64,000 nucleotides of DNA from Flagellimonas flava (GCF_900129665.1 NZ_FQWL01000002.1:620001-684000), one strand, 5' to 3'; counted from the first letter of the stretch, positions 8,753-16,410 are shown. Translations and numbers: made by a program. The notes: generated by a model from the letters alone, not told the origin.

Positions 8753-9043
8753 TTATTGAAATTTCTTTTTAGCTAGGTTGGGCAGAAGGTGATAATTTTC
8801 TTGAATCAATGCTTCTTTCTTCGCTTTTGACCATTTCTTGATTTGTTTTTCTTTTTCGATTGCGGTTTTGATACAGGTAAATTCAGAAAAATAAACCAGA
8901 ATTATAGGTCTTCGGAAAAAGGTATAACTATTTTGATACTTCCCTTCTGTATGTTGTTTGATTCTGTTTGTGAGATTGGATGTGACGCCGGTATAATATG
9001 TCTGGTCGGCGCATTTTAGAATATACACGTAAAATATTTTCAT
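8753..9043 (-). CDS. GIY-YIG nuclease family protein (YhbQ-like)
   Basis: A 96-residue stand-alone GIY-YIG domain. The first strand is FYVYILKC, followed by YYTGVTSNLTNRIKQH, which holds the second YIG-type strand and the conserved Arg and His. The catalytic Glu lies in AIEKEKQIKKW, followed by the basic KAKKEALI. This resembles small UPF0213/YhbQ-type proteins whose cellular role is poorly known. The ATG at 9043 is used because the family begins with K-x-YYVYIL. The open frame upstream (to 9103) is simply translated repeat sequence. The gene is bracketed by inverted repeat copies A (ending at its stop codon) and B (14 bp before its start), which suggests mobility of the unit. Confidence 0.85.
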   Translation of the reverse strand: MKIFYVYILKCADQTYYTGVTSNLTNRIKQHTEGKYQNSYTFFRRPIILVYFSEFTCIKTAIEKEKQIKKWSKAKKEALIQENYHLLPNLAKKKFQ

Positions 9044-9057
9044 TTTTACCTCGTTGA

Positions 9058-9101
9058 CTTCTCGATACATCCCGAACCCTGTTCGGGACACTCGAAGTGA
9101 C
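9058..9101 (-). repeat. Palindromic repeat copy B (type 1, reverse)
   Basis: On the + strand it runs from CTTCTCGATAC to CTCGAAGTGAC with a perfect internal stem TCCCGAAC / GTTCGGGA (9070-9077 and 9081-9088). Read on the minus strand it starts GTCACTTCGAG, matching 10 of 11 bases of the start of copy A. Confidence 0.65.
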
Positions 9102-9185
9102 ATAATTTAGTCTCGAGGTTGAAAATGTGATTAAAACTAAGAAAATTCCTGCACTTGAACTTGAGCCTTGCTATTGAACTTGAAT

Positions 9186-9608
9186 TTATTTATGATGAAA
9201 AACCGTCTTGATCTCCAATTCGGCAAACTGTCTGAACATCTCCATCACCCCGCAGTATTTTTCAACGGATAGGTCAATAGTCTTTTGAAGCTTCGCTTCA
9301 TGTAAATTGGAACCATGGAAATGGTACTCGATCATTACCTTGTCATAGTACTTGGGATGTTCGTCCGTGAGGTTGGCAATGGTCTCAATCTGAAAATCAT
9401 CCACCTCCAACTTCATCTTTTTGATCAATGAGGCCACGTCCAGTCCGGAGCATCCGGCCAAGGCAGATAGCATGAGCGCCTTTGGTCGCAATCCGGCCCC
9501 TTCGCCCCCGCTGTCCGGTCCCGCGTCGATTTTAAGATCTAGTCCAGATGGGTTATTGCTTTCAAAGGCCATTCCACCGAGCCATTTGGTTGTGATATGA
9601 TTTGTCAT
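9186..9608 (-). CDS. OsmC family peroxiredoxin-like protein
   Basis: A 140-residue OsmC/Ohr-fold protein. Both redox cysteines are present: the first in LSALAGCSGLDVASLI (about residues 46-61) and the second in VEKYCGVMEMF (about 111-121). Members reduce organic hydroperoxides or act on persulfides with a thiol partner in the cytoplasm. The ATG at 9608 gives the family's normal length; the frame stays open upstream but that part overlaps the divergent AhpD-like gene. The 55-bp divergent spacing with an AhpD-like gene hints at shared oxidative-stress control (inference). Confidence 0.88.
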   Translation of the reverse strand: MTNHITTKWLGGMAFESNNPSGLDLKIDAGPDSGGEGAGLRPKALMLSALAGCSGLDVASLIKKMKLEVDDFQIETIANLTDEHPKYYDKVMIEYHFHGSNLHEAKLQKTIDLSVEKYCGVMEMFRQFAELEIKTVFHHK

Positions 9609-9663
9609 GCTATTAAATTTTTGTTTCTTGTAGCTTTCAAAAATACGATTTAAAACTACACCT

Positions 9664-10266
9664 ATGGCCCTAGTACAGCCCCTTGACCCCAACCATGATC
9701 CAGAGACCAAACAACTGGCAGAATTCTTTAATGAGACGCTTGGGTTTTGCCCCAATTCCGTGTTGACCATGCAGCATAGGCCTGCCATATCCAAGGCGTT
9801 CATCAACCTCAACAAGGCCGTTATGGCCAATGACGGGCGCGTAACTTCGGCCCTAAAACGTATGATTGCCTGGGTGAGCAGCAATGCTACGGGGTGCCGC
9901 TATTGCCAAGCCCACGCTATCCGGGCTGCGGAACGCTACGGTGCGGAACAGGAACAACTGGACAATATTTGGGAATACCGAACCCACCCGGCTTTTTCGG
10001 AAGCGGAACGGGCTGCCCTGGATTTTTCCTTAGCTGCTTCGCAGGTGCCCAATCCCATTGATGCCGACATTAAAGCGCGCTTGTACGAGCATTGGAACGA
10101 AGGTGAAATTGTGGAGATGCTGGGGGTGATTTCGCTCTTTGGCTACCTCAACCGCTGGAACGATTCCATGGGGACCTCCATTGAGGATGGTGCTGTGGAC
10201 AGTGCCGAGCAATATTTGGCCAAGACCGGATGGGAGAAGGGGAAACATGACGGGTCTAGATATTAG
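9664..10266 (+). CDS. Carboxymuconolactone decarboxylase / AhpD-like peroxidase-related protein
   Basis: A 200-residue helical protein with the AhpD-core signature SNATGCRYCQAHAIRAAERYG (about residues 76-96 spanning CxxC and the conserved His). The PEDxxA-like N-terminal helix and SVLTMQHRPAISKAF are typical of peroxidase-related CMD proteins. The CxxC pair suggests disulfide reductase or peroxidase activity. The codons are more GC-rich than those of its neighbours, a weak hint of acquisition. Its last codons and stop lie in a TAGATATTAG repeat motif that recurs at 10294. It is divergent from osmC. Confidence 0.87.
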   Translation: MALVQPLDPNHDPETKQLAEFFNETLGFCPNSVLTMQHRPAISKAFINLNKAVMANDGRVTSALKRMIAWVSSNATGCRYCQAHAIRAAERYGAEQEQLDNIWEYRTHPAFSEAERAALDFSLAASQVPNPIDADIKARLYEHWNEGEIVEMLGVISLFGYLNRWNDSMGTSIEDGAVDSAEQYLAKTGWEKGKHDGSRY

Positions 10267-10322
10267 ATTCTAGATACAAGACCGCTTCGCTTTTAGATAT
10301 TAGGGTATTTGGACGAGATTCG

Positions 10323-10368
10323 GCAGTTTGAGCGTACCGAACTTGTTTCGAGATGTACCGAAAACAAG
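10323..10368 (+). repeat. Palindromic repeat copy C (type 2, forward)
   Basis: It starts GCAGTTTGAG and ends GTACCGAAAACAAG, a slightly decayed version of copy F (GTCAGTTTGAG to GTATCGAAAACAAG). It pairs in opposite orientation with copy D, 18 bp downstream, like a BIME of REP elements. Confidence 0.5.
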
Positions 10369-10386
10369 AATTTCAGCACAATATCA

Positions 10387-10430
10387 GTTCTCGATACGAT
10401 TTTTCGTTCCTCAAAATCACTCGAACTGAC
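10387..10430 (-). repeat. Palindromic repeat copy D (type 2, reverse)
   Basis: On the + strand it runs from GTTCTCGATAC to CTCGAACTGAC. The internal stem GATTTT / AAAATC lies at 10398-10403 and 10413-10418. Confidence 0.6.
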
Positions 10431-10471
10431 GTTTTGGGTTAGGATGGAATAGGGGTACTCTGCATCATTTC

Positions 10472-10515
10472 TTGATTTGCATCGACATTTATTACTAGGT
10501 AACTACTGAAAATTG
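10472..10515 (+). promoter_or_regulatory. Crp/Fnr-like box and -7 region before hydrolase gene
   Basis: TTGATTTGCATCGA (10472-10485) resembles an FNR-type box, TTGAT-N4-ATCAA. A CTGAAAATTG element ends at 10515. The spacing from box centre to the end of this element is 36.5 bp, identical to the arrangement before the dinB-like gene. I infer class II activation by a Crp/Fnr protein. Confidence 0.4.
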
Positions 10516-10572
10516 GTAAGGACTGTAACAATCCACATAAATCAATGTCTTTTTGGAAACAAAGTTTCCAAC

Positions 10573-12102
10573 ATGGTATTTCGAGTCATCATTCTTCTAA
10601 TACTGCTTCAAGCAGATTTTTTATTTGGTCAGACCTCCTTGGAACAAATAGACCTTGCCAATGGAAAATTCAAAGTAGGGTTTCTCCATTATACCATTTC
10701 CGACAGTACCAGAACCTATAGTAGAATCTATGATTATAGCAATGCCAAAATAACAAGACCAATCCCCATTAGCTTATGGTATCCTTCCAATCAAAATGAT
10801 GACGAAGTCATACCACTCAAAGTTCTGGACTATCTAAGAATTTTAAAGGAGGAAGAAGAATGGGAGCACCTTCCTGATGAGCACATACTAAATTGGTTCT
10901 ATTATGCCAATTCTCCGGCAAACCAGAAACATCTTAAAGAAGAAACAACAGCTTACCCAAAGCTAGAATTTGCCCAGGGCCAATTCCCCGCAGTGGTCTA
11001 TTCCCCAAGCCTAATGGCATCTTCCATAGAAAACTTTGCTGTTTGCGAATATTTGGCAAGCCATGGCTACATTGTAATATCCAGCCCCAGCCGAGGGACC
11101 GAAAATCGTTGGTTTACCAACAACGGAGCTATGGAAATGGAAACGCAGGCTAGGGATGTGGAATTTTTGATAAAGCAGGTTGGCAAATTTCCCAATGCGG
11201 ATAGCGATAAAACTGCAGTAATGGGATTTAGCCTTGGCGGCCCTGCAAATATTCTTGCCCAAACAAGAAACAAGAACATCAGAGCAGTTGCTAGTCTAGA
11301 CGGCACAGAAAGGTATAATTATGCACTGCTTAAAAAGTCTCCATTTTTCGCTGCCCATAAGGTGGGTGTTCCTTACATCCATATGGCACAAAAAATCATT
11401 CCTAACGAAGTGCTGAAAGAAGATAACATTGACCCTGAGCTCAATACTAAATTTGAATTGTACGACAGCATCACCAAAAGTAGGGCGTACCGATTGAGAT
11501 TTCATAACCTGACCCATTCCTATTTTAGCACGCTGGGGGTTCTTTTCCAGGATAGGGATAAAAGGCAGGACAAAAGTGATGCTGAAATCATGGTGTCATA
11601 TAAGTGGGTTTCAGTTTATGTGTTAAACTTTTTAAACGCCTTTTTAAAGGATGATGATACTGCTTTGGCATTTATTGAAAACCAACCTTCGGACAACGGA
11701 ATCAAAGAGGGTCTAATTTCCTATACCTCCAAGCAACCAACAAGGGATGAATTTTCCTTCCAGGATTTTAATGATCTGGCATCAAAGCAGCATTATAAAA
11801 ACCTAATGGAACTATATCTTTCGGTCAAGAAAAAAAATCCTTCTTTTCAACTTCCGGAAAGCAATCTAAACACACTAGGATTACAATTGGTCATAAATCC
11901 TGAAACCACTGAACAGGGAATACCTGTCCTTTTGTTGGCGACTGAACTTTACCCAAATTCAGCGAACCTCTTTGATAGTTTGGCCGAGGCATATCTGTTT
12001 CTCGGGAATACAGAAAAAGCGATTGAAAATTTTGAAAAATCCTTGGAATTGAATGCCCAAAACCAAAATGCAATCCAGCGATTAAAACAGCTCAAGGGTT
12101 AG
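10573..12102 (+). CDS. Secreted alpha/beta hydrolase with C-terminal TPR
   Basis: A 509-residue protein with a signal peptide (MVFRVIILLILLQADFLFGQ) and an alpha/beta-hydrolase domain like platelet-activating-factor acetylhydrolase or dienelactone hydrolase. The nucleophile elbow is VMGFSLGG (about residues 217-224), an acid candidate lies in SLDGTERY, and a His in HNLTHSYF. The last 60 residues hold a tetratricopeptide-like pair (NLFDSLAEAYLFLGNTEKAI). The frame opens with a TTG at 10513, but the ATG at 10573 starts exactly at the signal peptide and is preferred. The substrate is probably a lipid or ester outside the cytoplasm. A Crp/Fnr-like box lies upstream. Confidence 0.82.
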   Translation: MVFRVIILLILLQADFLFGQTSLEQIDLANGKFKVGFLHYTISDSTRTYSRIYDYSNAKITRPIPISLWYPSNQNDDEVIPLKVLDYLRILKEEEEWEHLPDEHILNWFYYANSPANQKHLKEETTAYPKLEFAQGQFPAVVYSPSLMASSIENFAVCEYLASHGYIVISSPSRGTENRWFTNNGAMEMETQARDVEFLIKQVGKFPNADSDKTAVMGFSLGGPANILAQTRNKNIRAVASLDGTERYNYALLKKSPFFAAHKVGVPYIHMAQKIIPNEVLKEDNIDPELNTKFELYDSITKSRAYRLRFHNLTHSYFSTLGVLFQDRDKRQDKSDAEIMVSYKWVSVYVLNFLNAFLKDDDTALAFIENQPSDNGIKEGLISYTSKQPTRDEFSFQDFNDLASKQHYKNLMELYLSVKKKNPSFQLPESNLNTLGLQLVINPETTEQGIPVLLLATELYPNSANLFDSLAEAYLFLGNTEKAIENFEKSLELNAQNQNAIQRLKQLKG

Positions 12103-12186
12103 CGGTAAATTGGGAAAAAGGAAAGCAGGACAGCAGTAAGTACTAATTTCAGAAGTCTAATCTCGGATTTCTGAAAGCGCTATTTC

Positions 12187-12230
12187 TTGACCTGCATCAA
12201 GTTTTAAGTAACCAAGTTGCCTGAACTTTG
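12187..12230 (+). promoter_or_regulatory. Crp/Fnr-like box and -7 element before dinB-like gene
   Basis: TTGACCTGCATCAA (12187-12200, within the dyad CTTGA-N6-TCAAG) is followed by CTGAACTTTG ending at 12230, which contains a TTTG -7 core. The box centre would be near -42 of the expected start, a class II activator position. Layout matches 10472-10515 exactly in length. Confidence 0.45.
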
Positions 12231-12253
12231 TTTCCATCAAAAAACGAACAGTT

Positions 12254-12820
12254 ATGGCAAGCTTACGCATCACTTCCGAAAATCAGATTCAACGCTTAAA
12301 CCAAATTATGAACAAGGTACAATCGTTGGAAGAATTGGATATGGCCCAACTGACCACCACTCCCAATGCCAAATCCTGGAACGTGGTAGAGGTAATCCAG
12401 CATCTGAACATAGCCTACGGCATCTACATGCCCCGACTAGATGAAGCCTTTACTAAGCTGCCAGATGTTACTTCGGGCAGTTCGGAGTTCAAGGCTAGGT
12501 GGTGGCAAAAAGTGGTCATTGCCGGACAACGACCCAAAAACGGAAAGCGAAAATGGAAAATGAAGACCCTAAAGCGTTTTGAACCTTTGTTGGACCAACC
12601 ATTGACCCAAGAAAAAATAGACGCTGTTTTTGAAACCTTTTATATCCGCCATGCCCATCTTAAAGAGGCCATTTTAAAAAGTAGAAGCAAGGATGTGACC
12701 CAAGCAAAGGTCATCTCGGCCATTGGCCCAATCGTCAACTTTTATTTACCCGAATGTTTTGAGTTTTTGCTCTGCCATATGGAACGGCATATGGTACAGG
12801 TTGATGGGATTTTAAAGTAA
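12254..12820 (+). CDS. DinB-like (YfiT/DUF1569-type) four-helix protein
   Basis: A 188-residue helical protein. The region SWNVVEVIQHLNIAYGIY (about residues 42-59) has the first metal-site His of DinB-superfamily proteins, and the C-terminal FLLCHMERHMVQVDGIL has the typical H..RH pair. Such proteins are often thiol-S-transferases dependent on low-molecular-weight thiols, or metal-binding proteins of unknown role. It is preceded by a Crp/Fnr-like box. A degraded copy of its C-terminal end lies at 13383-13442, beyond the intervening lipoprotein gene, so this locus had or has a second dinB-like gene. Confidence 0.78.
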   Translation: MASLRITSENQIQRLNQIMNKVQSLEELDMAQLTTTPNAKSWNVVEVIQHLNIAYGIYMPRLDEAFTKLPDVTSGSSEFKARWWQKVVIAGQRPKNGKRKWKMKTLKRFEPLLDQPLTQEKIDAVFETFYIRHAHLKEAILKSRSKDVTQAKVISAIGPIVNFYLPECFEFLLCHMERHMVQVDGILK

Positions 12821-12854
12821 GAGCTCTATTGAAAAAGATGGTGCCTTTTACAAT

Positions 12855-13355
12855 TCACTGCATTGAATCCTTCGGTTCCGGGTAATTCCCAATATGCCAT
12901 TTCCATGCTTTGTTTTTTATGCTTAAAAAGGCCTTGAAATTGGTCGGCCCCATCTGCAAGTACTCTCTCCAGAATTTAATTTTTCCATTTTCCAGCTCTA
13001 CCACAACCACTCCAACCGTAGCCGTATCTTTTCCATAGCTAAATGTAAACTCACCGGTGCCCGATTGTGTTTCGGAATTGAACCACAAATTATGGAACTC
13101 CATTTTATGGACATCTGTAAGCTCATCAAAATAAGCTTTTAGTTGCTCATGGCCCCGGAAATATTGATTGTTTGGTGGTTCCATATAAATTGCGTCTTCA
13201 TCAAAACTATTCAACGCCATTTCCGTATTTCGTGTAGACCATCCTTCTGCCACGTTTTTCATCAGTCTTTTATATTCCATTTCATTAATAGTGTTTTGCG
13301 AATCCTGACACGAAACTAGAAATGAAGCAATAATTAATAAAAGTAGCTGTTTCAT
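12855..13355 (-). CDS. NTF2/SnoaL-like lipoprotein
   Basis: A 166-residue protein with a lipoprotein signal (MKQLLLLIIASFLVSC, lipobox LVSC). The mature part is an NTF2/SnoaL-like cone fold: the N-terminal helix WSTRNTEMALNSFDEDAIYMEPP is followed by the strand pattern GHEQLKAYF, GTGEFTFSYG and GKIKFWREYLQMGP. Proteins of this fold include isomerases, hydrolases and simple ligand binders, so function is unknown. It is probably anchored to the outer membrane or periplasmic leaflet. It lies tail to tail with the dinB-like gene and 27 bp from the dinB remnant. Confidence 0.8.
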   Translation of the reverse strand: MKQLLLLIIASFLVSCQDSQNTINEMEYKRLMKNVAEGWSTRNTEMALNSFDEDAIYMEPPNNQYFRGHEQLKAYFDELTDVHKMEFHNLWFNSETQSGTGEFTFSYGKDTATVGVVVVELENGKIKFWREYLQMGPTNFKAFLSIKNKAWKWHIGNYPEPKDSMQ

Positions 13356-13382
13356 GAATTGTTTTGTTTTCTGTTTACCGTA

Positions 13383-13442
13383 ATGTTTAGGGTTTTACTC
13401 AGTCATTTGGAACGGCATCTATCACAGATTAATGAGGTATTG
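13383..13442 (+). pseudogene. Remnant of a dinB-like gene C-terminus
   Basis: Twenty codons here read MFRVLLSHLERHLSQINEVL. They align without gaps to the end of the intact dinB-like protein (FEFLLCHMERHMVQVDGIL). A hand alignment of 51 bases gives 36 identities with the intact gene at 12746-12817 or so. There is no coding sequence for the first two thirds of a DinB protein upstream, where the lipoprotein gene begins on the other strand. I infer a decayed duplicate. Confidence 0.5.
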
Positions 13443-13590
13443 GGGCAATCCCCTAAAAAAGCTGGTGCATTTTTCAGGTACACTTATCAGTCTCGGCTAT
13501 TGGTAGTTGGGTGGTTTGGTAACCAATTTAGTAAACATTCACAAACCAAAGGAGAATATTGCGGATTTTCCGGATGGGAACAGAACAGAA

Positions 13591-13615
13591 AACCCGCCTA
13601 TCGGAAGGGCGGGTT
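13591..13615 (-). terminator. Intrinsic terminator after the amidohydrolase gene
   Basis: Perfect 8-bp stem AACCCGCC / GGCGGGTT with a 9-base loop, 25 bp beyond the amidohydrolase stop. On the minus strand it is followed by TTCTGTTCTG, only a modest T-tract. Confidence 0.55.
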
Positions 13616-13639
13616 ATATATTGCCATTGTTGTGGTCTG

Positions 13640-15133
13640 TTATTCGTTGACCTGTAAATTTTCTCTTTTTATGATCTTACCTCCAATAATAACTTTCTCT
13701 ATGGCATCATATGCTTCAATATCCCTCAAAGGATTTTTAGTCATCATAATGATGTTTGCTTTTTTTCCGATAGCCAATGAACCAATAGAAGCATCTAAAT
13801 GAAAAGCCTTGGCATTGTTAAATGTAGCGGACGCAAGTATTTTAGGTAAAGGCACTCCCGCCTCTTTCATCAATTTAAGTTCCCAATTTCCATTATGTCC
13901 AGGTTGATTGCCATACGTTGGGGCAGATGGAGTATCTGAGCCAAATAAAATTAGACCGTCATTATCAGAAAGGTATTTTAACGCCAACATTGCATGAGCT
14001 TGTACATTATCATAGACCATATGAACCTGTTCTACAGAAAGTCCATCAAAAATTTCTTTAGCGAACCATTGTGCCTCTTCCGTTTTATACCATTCCAGTA
14101 AGCCTTTAGGGACCGCCTTTTTTAAACCAGGCTGATCAAGAAATTCGGTGTCAACCAGTGCTTCCTCTCCCTCAATGACCGTTAAGGTGGGGGTATAGCC
14201 TATTTGTTTTTGGATTTGAAGATCTAATGTTCTTTTTATTTCCAATGGAAGGGAATCCCTTGGTACATCTTTGTATTTCCCCCAGTTCCATATTCCATGG
14301 GCTATAATATCCACGCCTATGTCCACCAAAAAAGAGTGTGCTTCCAATGAATTGGCATGGACCGTTAGCACAAGCCCATTGGAATGTGCCTCGGTAAGCA
14401 AATCTTCCATAATGCCCTTGGTTGGGACGGGTAACCCCATCATACGCCCAAAACCAGATTCATAATACGATTTTACAGCGATGGCCCCAGAATTTTTGAT
14501 GCGATTTACAACGGCTTTGGGAGTATGGTCGGCAGGGTCATACTTGTCCGGTATATGTTCCGCCTGACTTTCCATGTATAGGAAATTGGGCACGGCATCA
14601 AATCGATATTCCTCGGGTGTAAAATTCATTGGGTAGCCATTTGCCACCGCAGCTCCCGAATGCCCTACATGATATAGATCGGGTTTTGCTTCTTGCCCGT
14701 TAAAAGAAGTGATAAGTTCTTTGGATATGCCGCCAAGGTCAATCAGGGTGGTAAAGCCAAAATATAAATAGCTTCTTGGCATTTGGCTTTTAAACTCAGC
14801 GGCCAGTTCAGGGTATTTTTCTATATGATGGGGAAGCATTCCCTGCACTCCTGGAAGATGGACATGACTATCGATCAATCCTGGGGTCACGAATTTACCA
14901 GTTCCATCGATCTGTTCAAAGGTCCCGCTTAAGTTTGGCTCATCTTTGCCCACATAAACAATTTTATCTTTTTCAACCACCAAATGACCTATATACGGGC
15001 TGTACGAGCCATCTTCTGTAGAAATTATGGTAACGTTGGATATGTGTACCCCTTCCGTAAGATTCAGTTGTTCTTTTTTCTCCTGACAAGAGCATAAAAC
15101 TGTGGTAAGGAGAATCGTTAGTAATTTTTTCAT
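13640..15133 (-). CDS. Amidohydrolase family lipoprotein (imidazolonepropionase/prolidase-like)
   Basis: A 497-residue metal-dependent hydrolase with a lipoprotein signal (MKKLLTILLTTVLCSC). The TIM-barrel metal motifs are in order: GLIDSHVHLPG (HxH, about residues 87-97), the bridging Lys in AIAVKSYYESG, His in LTVHANSLEAH and IIAHGIWNW, and the catalytic Asp in LFGSDTPSAP. C-terminal HLDASIGSLAIGKKANIIMM is the standard beta-sandwich return. It is secreted and membrane-anchored, acting probably on a cyclic amide or dipeptide-like substrate. A hairpin terminator follows. The start is the ATG at 15133. Confidence 0.87.
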   Translation of the reverse strand: MKKLLTILLTTVLCSCQEKKEQLNLTEGVHISNVTIISTEDGSYSPYIGHLVVEKDKIVYVGKDEPNLSGTFEQIDGTGKFVTPGLIDSHVHLPGVQGMLPHHIEKYPELAAEFKSQMPRSYLYFGFTTLIDLGGISKELITSFNGQEAKPDLYHVGHSGAAVANGYPMNFTPEEYRFDAVPNFLYMESQAEHIPDKYDPADHTPKAVVNRIKNSGAIAVKSYYESGFGRMMGLPVPTKGIMEDLLTEAHSNGLVLTVHANSLEAHSFLVDIGVDIIAHGIWNWGKYKDVPRDSLPLEIKRTLDLQIQKQIGYTPTLTVIEGEEALVDTEFLDQPGLKKAVPKGLLEWYKTEEAQWFAKEIFDGLSVEQVHMVYDNVQAHAMLALKYLSDNDGLILFGSDTPSAPTYGNQPGHNGNWELKLMKEAGVPLPKILASATFNNAKAFHLDASIGSLAIGKKANIIMMTKNPLRDIEAYDAIEKVIIGGKIIKRENLQVNE

Positions 15134-15512
15134 TGATTATCTTCTCATGTTCTTAGACCAAAGATGATTACATCGTTAGCTTGTTACAGTATTTACAGGT
15201 CTTTATTGTTCTTTGGGCAATAGGCCTAAATTAAACTGGTTGAAACCATAGGTATAGTTGTAAATACTCTTTTTGTATGGGTCCGGTTGTTTTTTAATAA
15301 AGAGGTAGATAGGATACTAATGGTTGCCTGTGTTTGGGATTTTGTTGATTCACCAACATTTTGAGTCCGAATTGGCTGCAACGGCCCTTGCTGTGGTTTC
15401 TTTGCTTAAATCAAAGTAAAATGGCCCACAAGACAAATTCTGGCAATTACTTCGTGCAGCGGGTGCTCAGGATGATATGGCGAAAGATCAATTTGACTTT
15501 CCCGAACAGCAT
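15134..15512. other. 379-bp intergenic region with gene debris
   Basis: No intact gene is supported. The best signal is a minus-strand open stretch at 15203-15316 that reads like a real protein C-terminus. The rest shows no clear promoter, terminator or repeat. Confidence 0.45.
15203..15316 (-). pseudogene. Possible remnant of a protein C-terminus
   Basis: Thirty-seven codons between an in-frame TAG and a TAA. The second half reads PYKKSIYNYTYGFNQFNLG then LLPKEQ, which looks like genuine protein rather than random sequence. No start codon or upstream continuation in this frame was found. The parent family is not recognised. Confidence 0.3.
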
Positions 15513-16280
15513 TTATTGTTTCATGTATTCCACTGTAGACTTATCCAGTTCAAGGAACAAATAGTTACTATTGTCACTACGAAAAACAATTTTTCCGTGA
15601 AATCTGGGGTCTTCAGAAAGGAGGTTAAAATGCATCTCACCATCAATCGCTTCTCCTTCGGAGACATCTATATCGGTGGTCAAACCATCTTCATTGATAC
15701 GGACTATGTTTTTACCATTCCCTTTTAAGAGGATCAATACCCCAATGGCTTCTTCACTCTTAATGCCCCCATCGGAAAATTTGGTCACTTTGTGATCAAA
15801 AGGATGCACTCCTGACCAATTGGCAACATCTATCGTACTATCGGAATTAACGAACAAAGGGGCGGTCCTTGGCGGATCAGCATCCTGGTCTGGAGGAGAA
15901 AGCGCATATTCCGTGGCTTTTTGGGCAGATACCAAAACCAGTTTATTCCCATTTAAATCGCGAATAGCAAGGTCCACAATCCTTTCATTCCCTTCAAGAT
16001 TTAGCGTAACCTTAAGGGCTTCCGATTCTTTAAGATATTCCCATTTTGCGTTAACTTCCATACCATTTTCCGCCTTGATGTTCATTGTTCCATCTGCATT
16101 AAACGTAAATATCTCTTTGTTTCTGGTAGGGTGCATTTCGCCCCCCTCTGGCTCGCCCACTTTCACCGCATACCATGTTTTGATAAGTTCAGTTGGAGCA
16201 TTCCCATCTTGAGAAAGCGTTTGGAAGTTGATACATAAAACAAGGCTGAAAGAAAGAAGTAATCTTAACTGTAAATGCAT
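15513..16280 (-). CDS. Secreted lipocalin-like protein, function unknown
   Basis: A 255-residue protein with a signal peptide (MHLQLRLLLSFSLVLCINFQTLSQ). Residues about 30-120 look like a lipocalin-type barrel: LIKTWYAVKVG, EIFTFNADGTMNIK, AKWEYLKESEALKVTL and GNKLVLVS match the W-x-x-x, F.xDGT.., W.x... pattern of Bacteroidota lipocalin-like domains. A second half of similar beta-rich character follows (GGIKSEEAIGVLIL to YLFLELDKSTVEYMKQ). It is exported to the periplasm or outside, with no catalytic motif seen. It is divergent from a Crp/Fnr gene. Confidence 0.7.
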   Translation of the reverse strand: MHLQLRLLLSFSLVLCINFQTLSQDGNAPTELIKTWYAVKVGEPEGGEMHPTRNKEIFTFNADGTMNIKAENGMEVNAKWEYLKESEALKVTLNLEGNERIVDLAIRDLNGNKLVLVSAQKATEYALSPPDQDADPPRTAPLFVNSDSTIDVANWSGVHPFDHKVTKFSDGGIKSEEAIGVLILLKGNGKNIVRINEDGLTTDIDVSEGEAIDGEMHFNLLSEDPRFHGKIVFRSDNSNYLFLELDKSTVEYMKQ

Positions 16281-16379
16281 GAGTCTATTTTTTTGTTATC
16301 TGGTTTTTCAATGATTGGCAATTGGTTTAACCGCTGACATTTAAGTTATCGGTTTTGGATGGAAAAAGCTATTACTTGC

Positions 16380-16410
16380 TTATAAATGGATCTATTCCGT
16401 TTATAAATGG
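16380..16410 (+). promoter_or_regulatory. Direct repeat pair TTATAAATGG in divergent promoter region
   Basis: TTATAAATGG occurs at 16380-16389 and again at 16401-16410, 21 bp apart (two helical turns, same face). It sits between the divergent lipocalin-like and Crp/Fnr genes, so it may be an operator. The binding protein is unknown. Confidence 0.35.

Larger units (their letters stand above)
10267..10572. other. 306-bp intergenic region with repeats and a promoter
   Basis: It holds a second TAGATATTAG motif (10294-10303; the first, 10257-10266, overlaps the preceding stop codon), two palindromic repeat copies in opposite orientation (10323-10368 and 10387-10430), and a Crp/Fnr-like box (10472-10485) ahead of the hydrolase gene. 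No coding sequence is supported here. Confidence 0.6.

Noticed and set aside
9609..9884. Upstream extension of the OsmC frame by 92 codons
   Set aside because: It lies antisense to the well-supported AhpD-like gene and has no OsmC homology; the ATG at 9608 gives normal length.
13359..13802. A 147-codon plus-strand frame spanning the dinB remnant and the amidohydrolase end
   Set aside because: Only the first 27 or so codons resemble DinB; the rest is antisense to the amidohydrolase and crosses a terminator hairpin.
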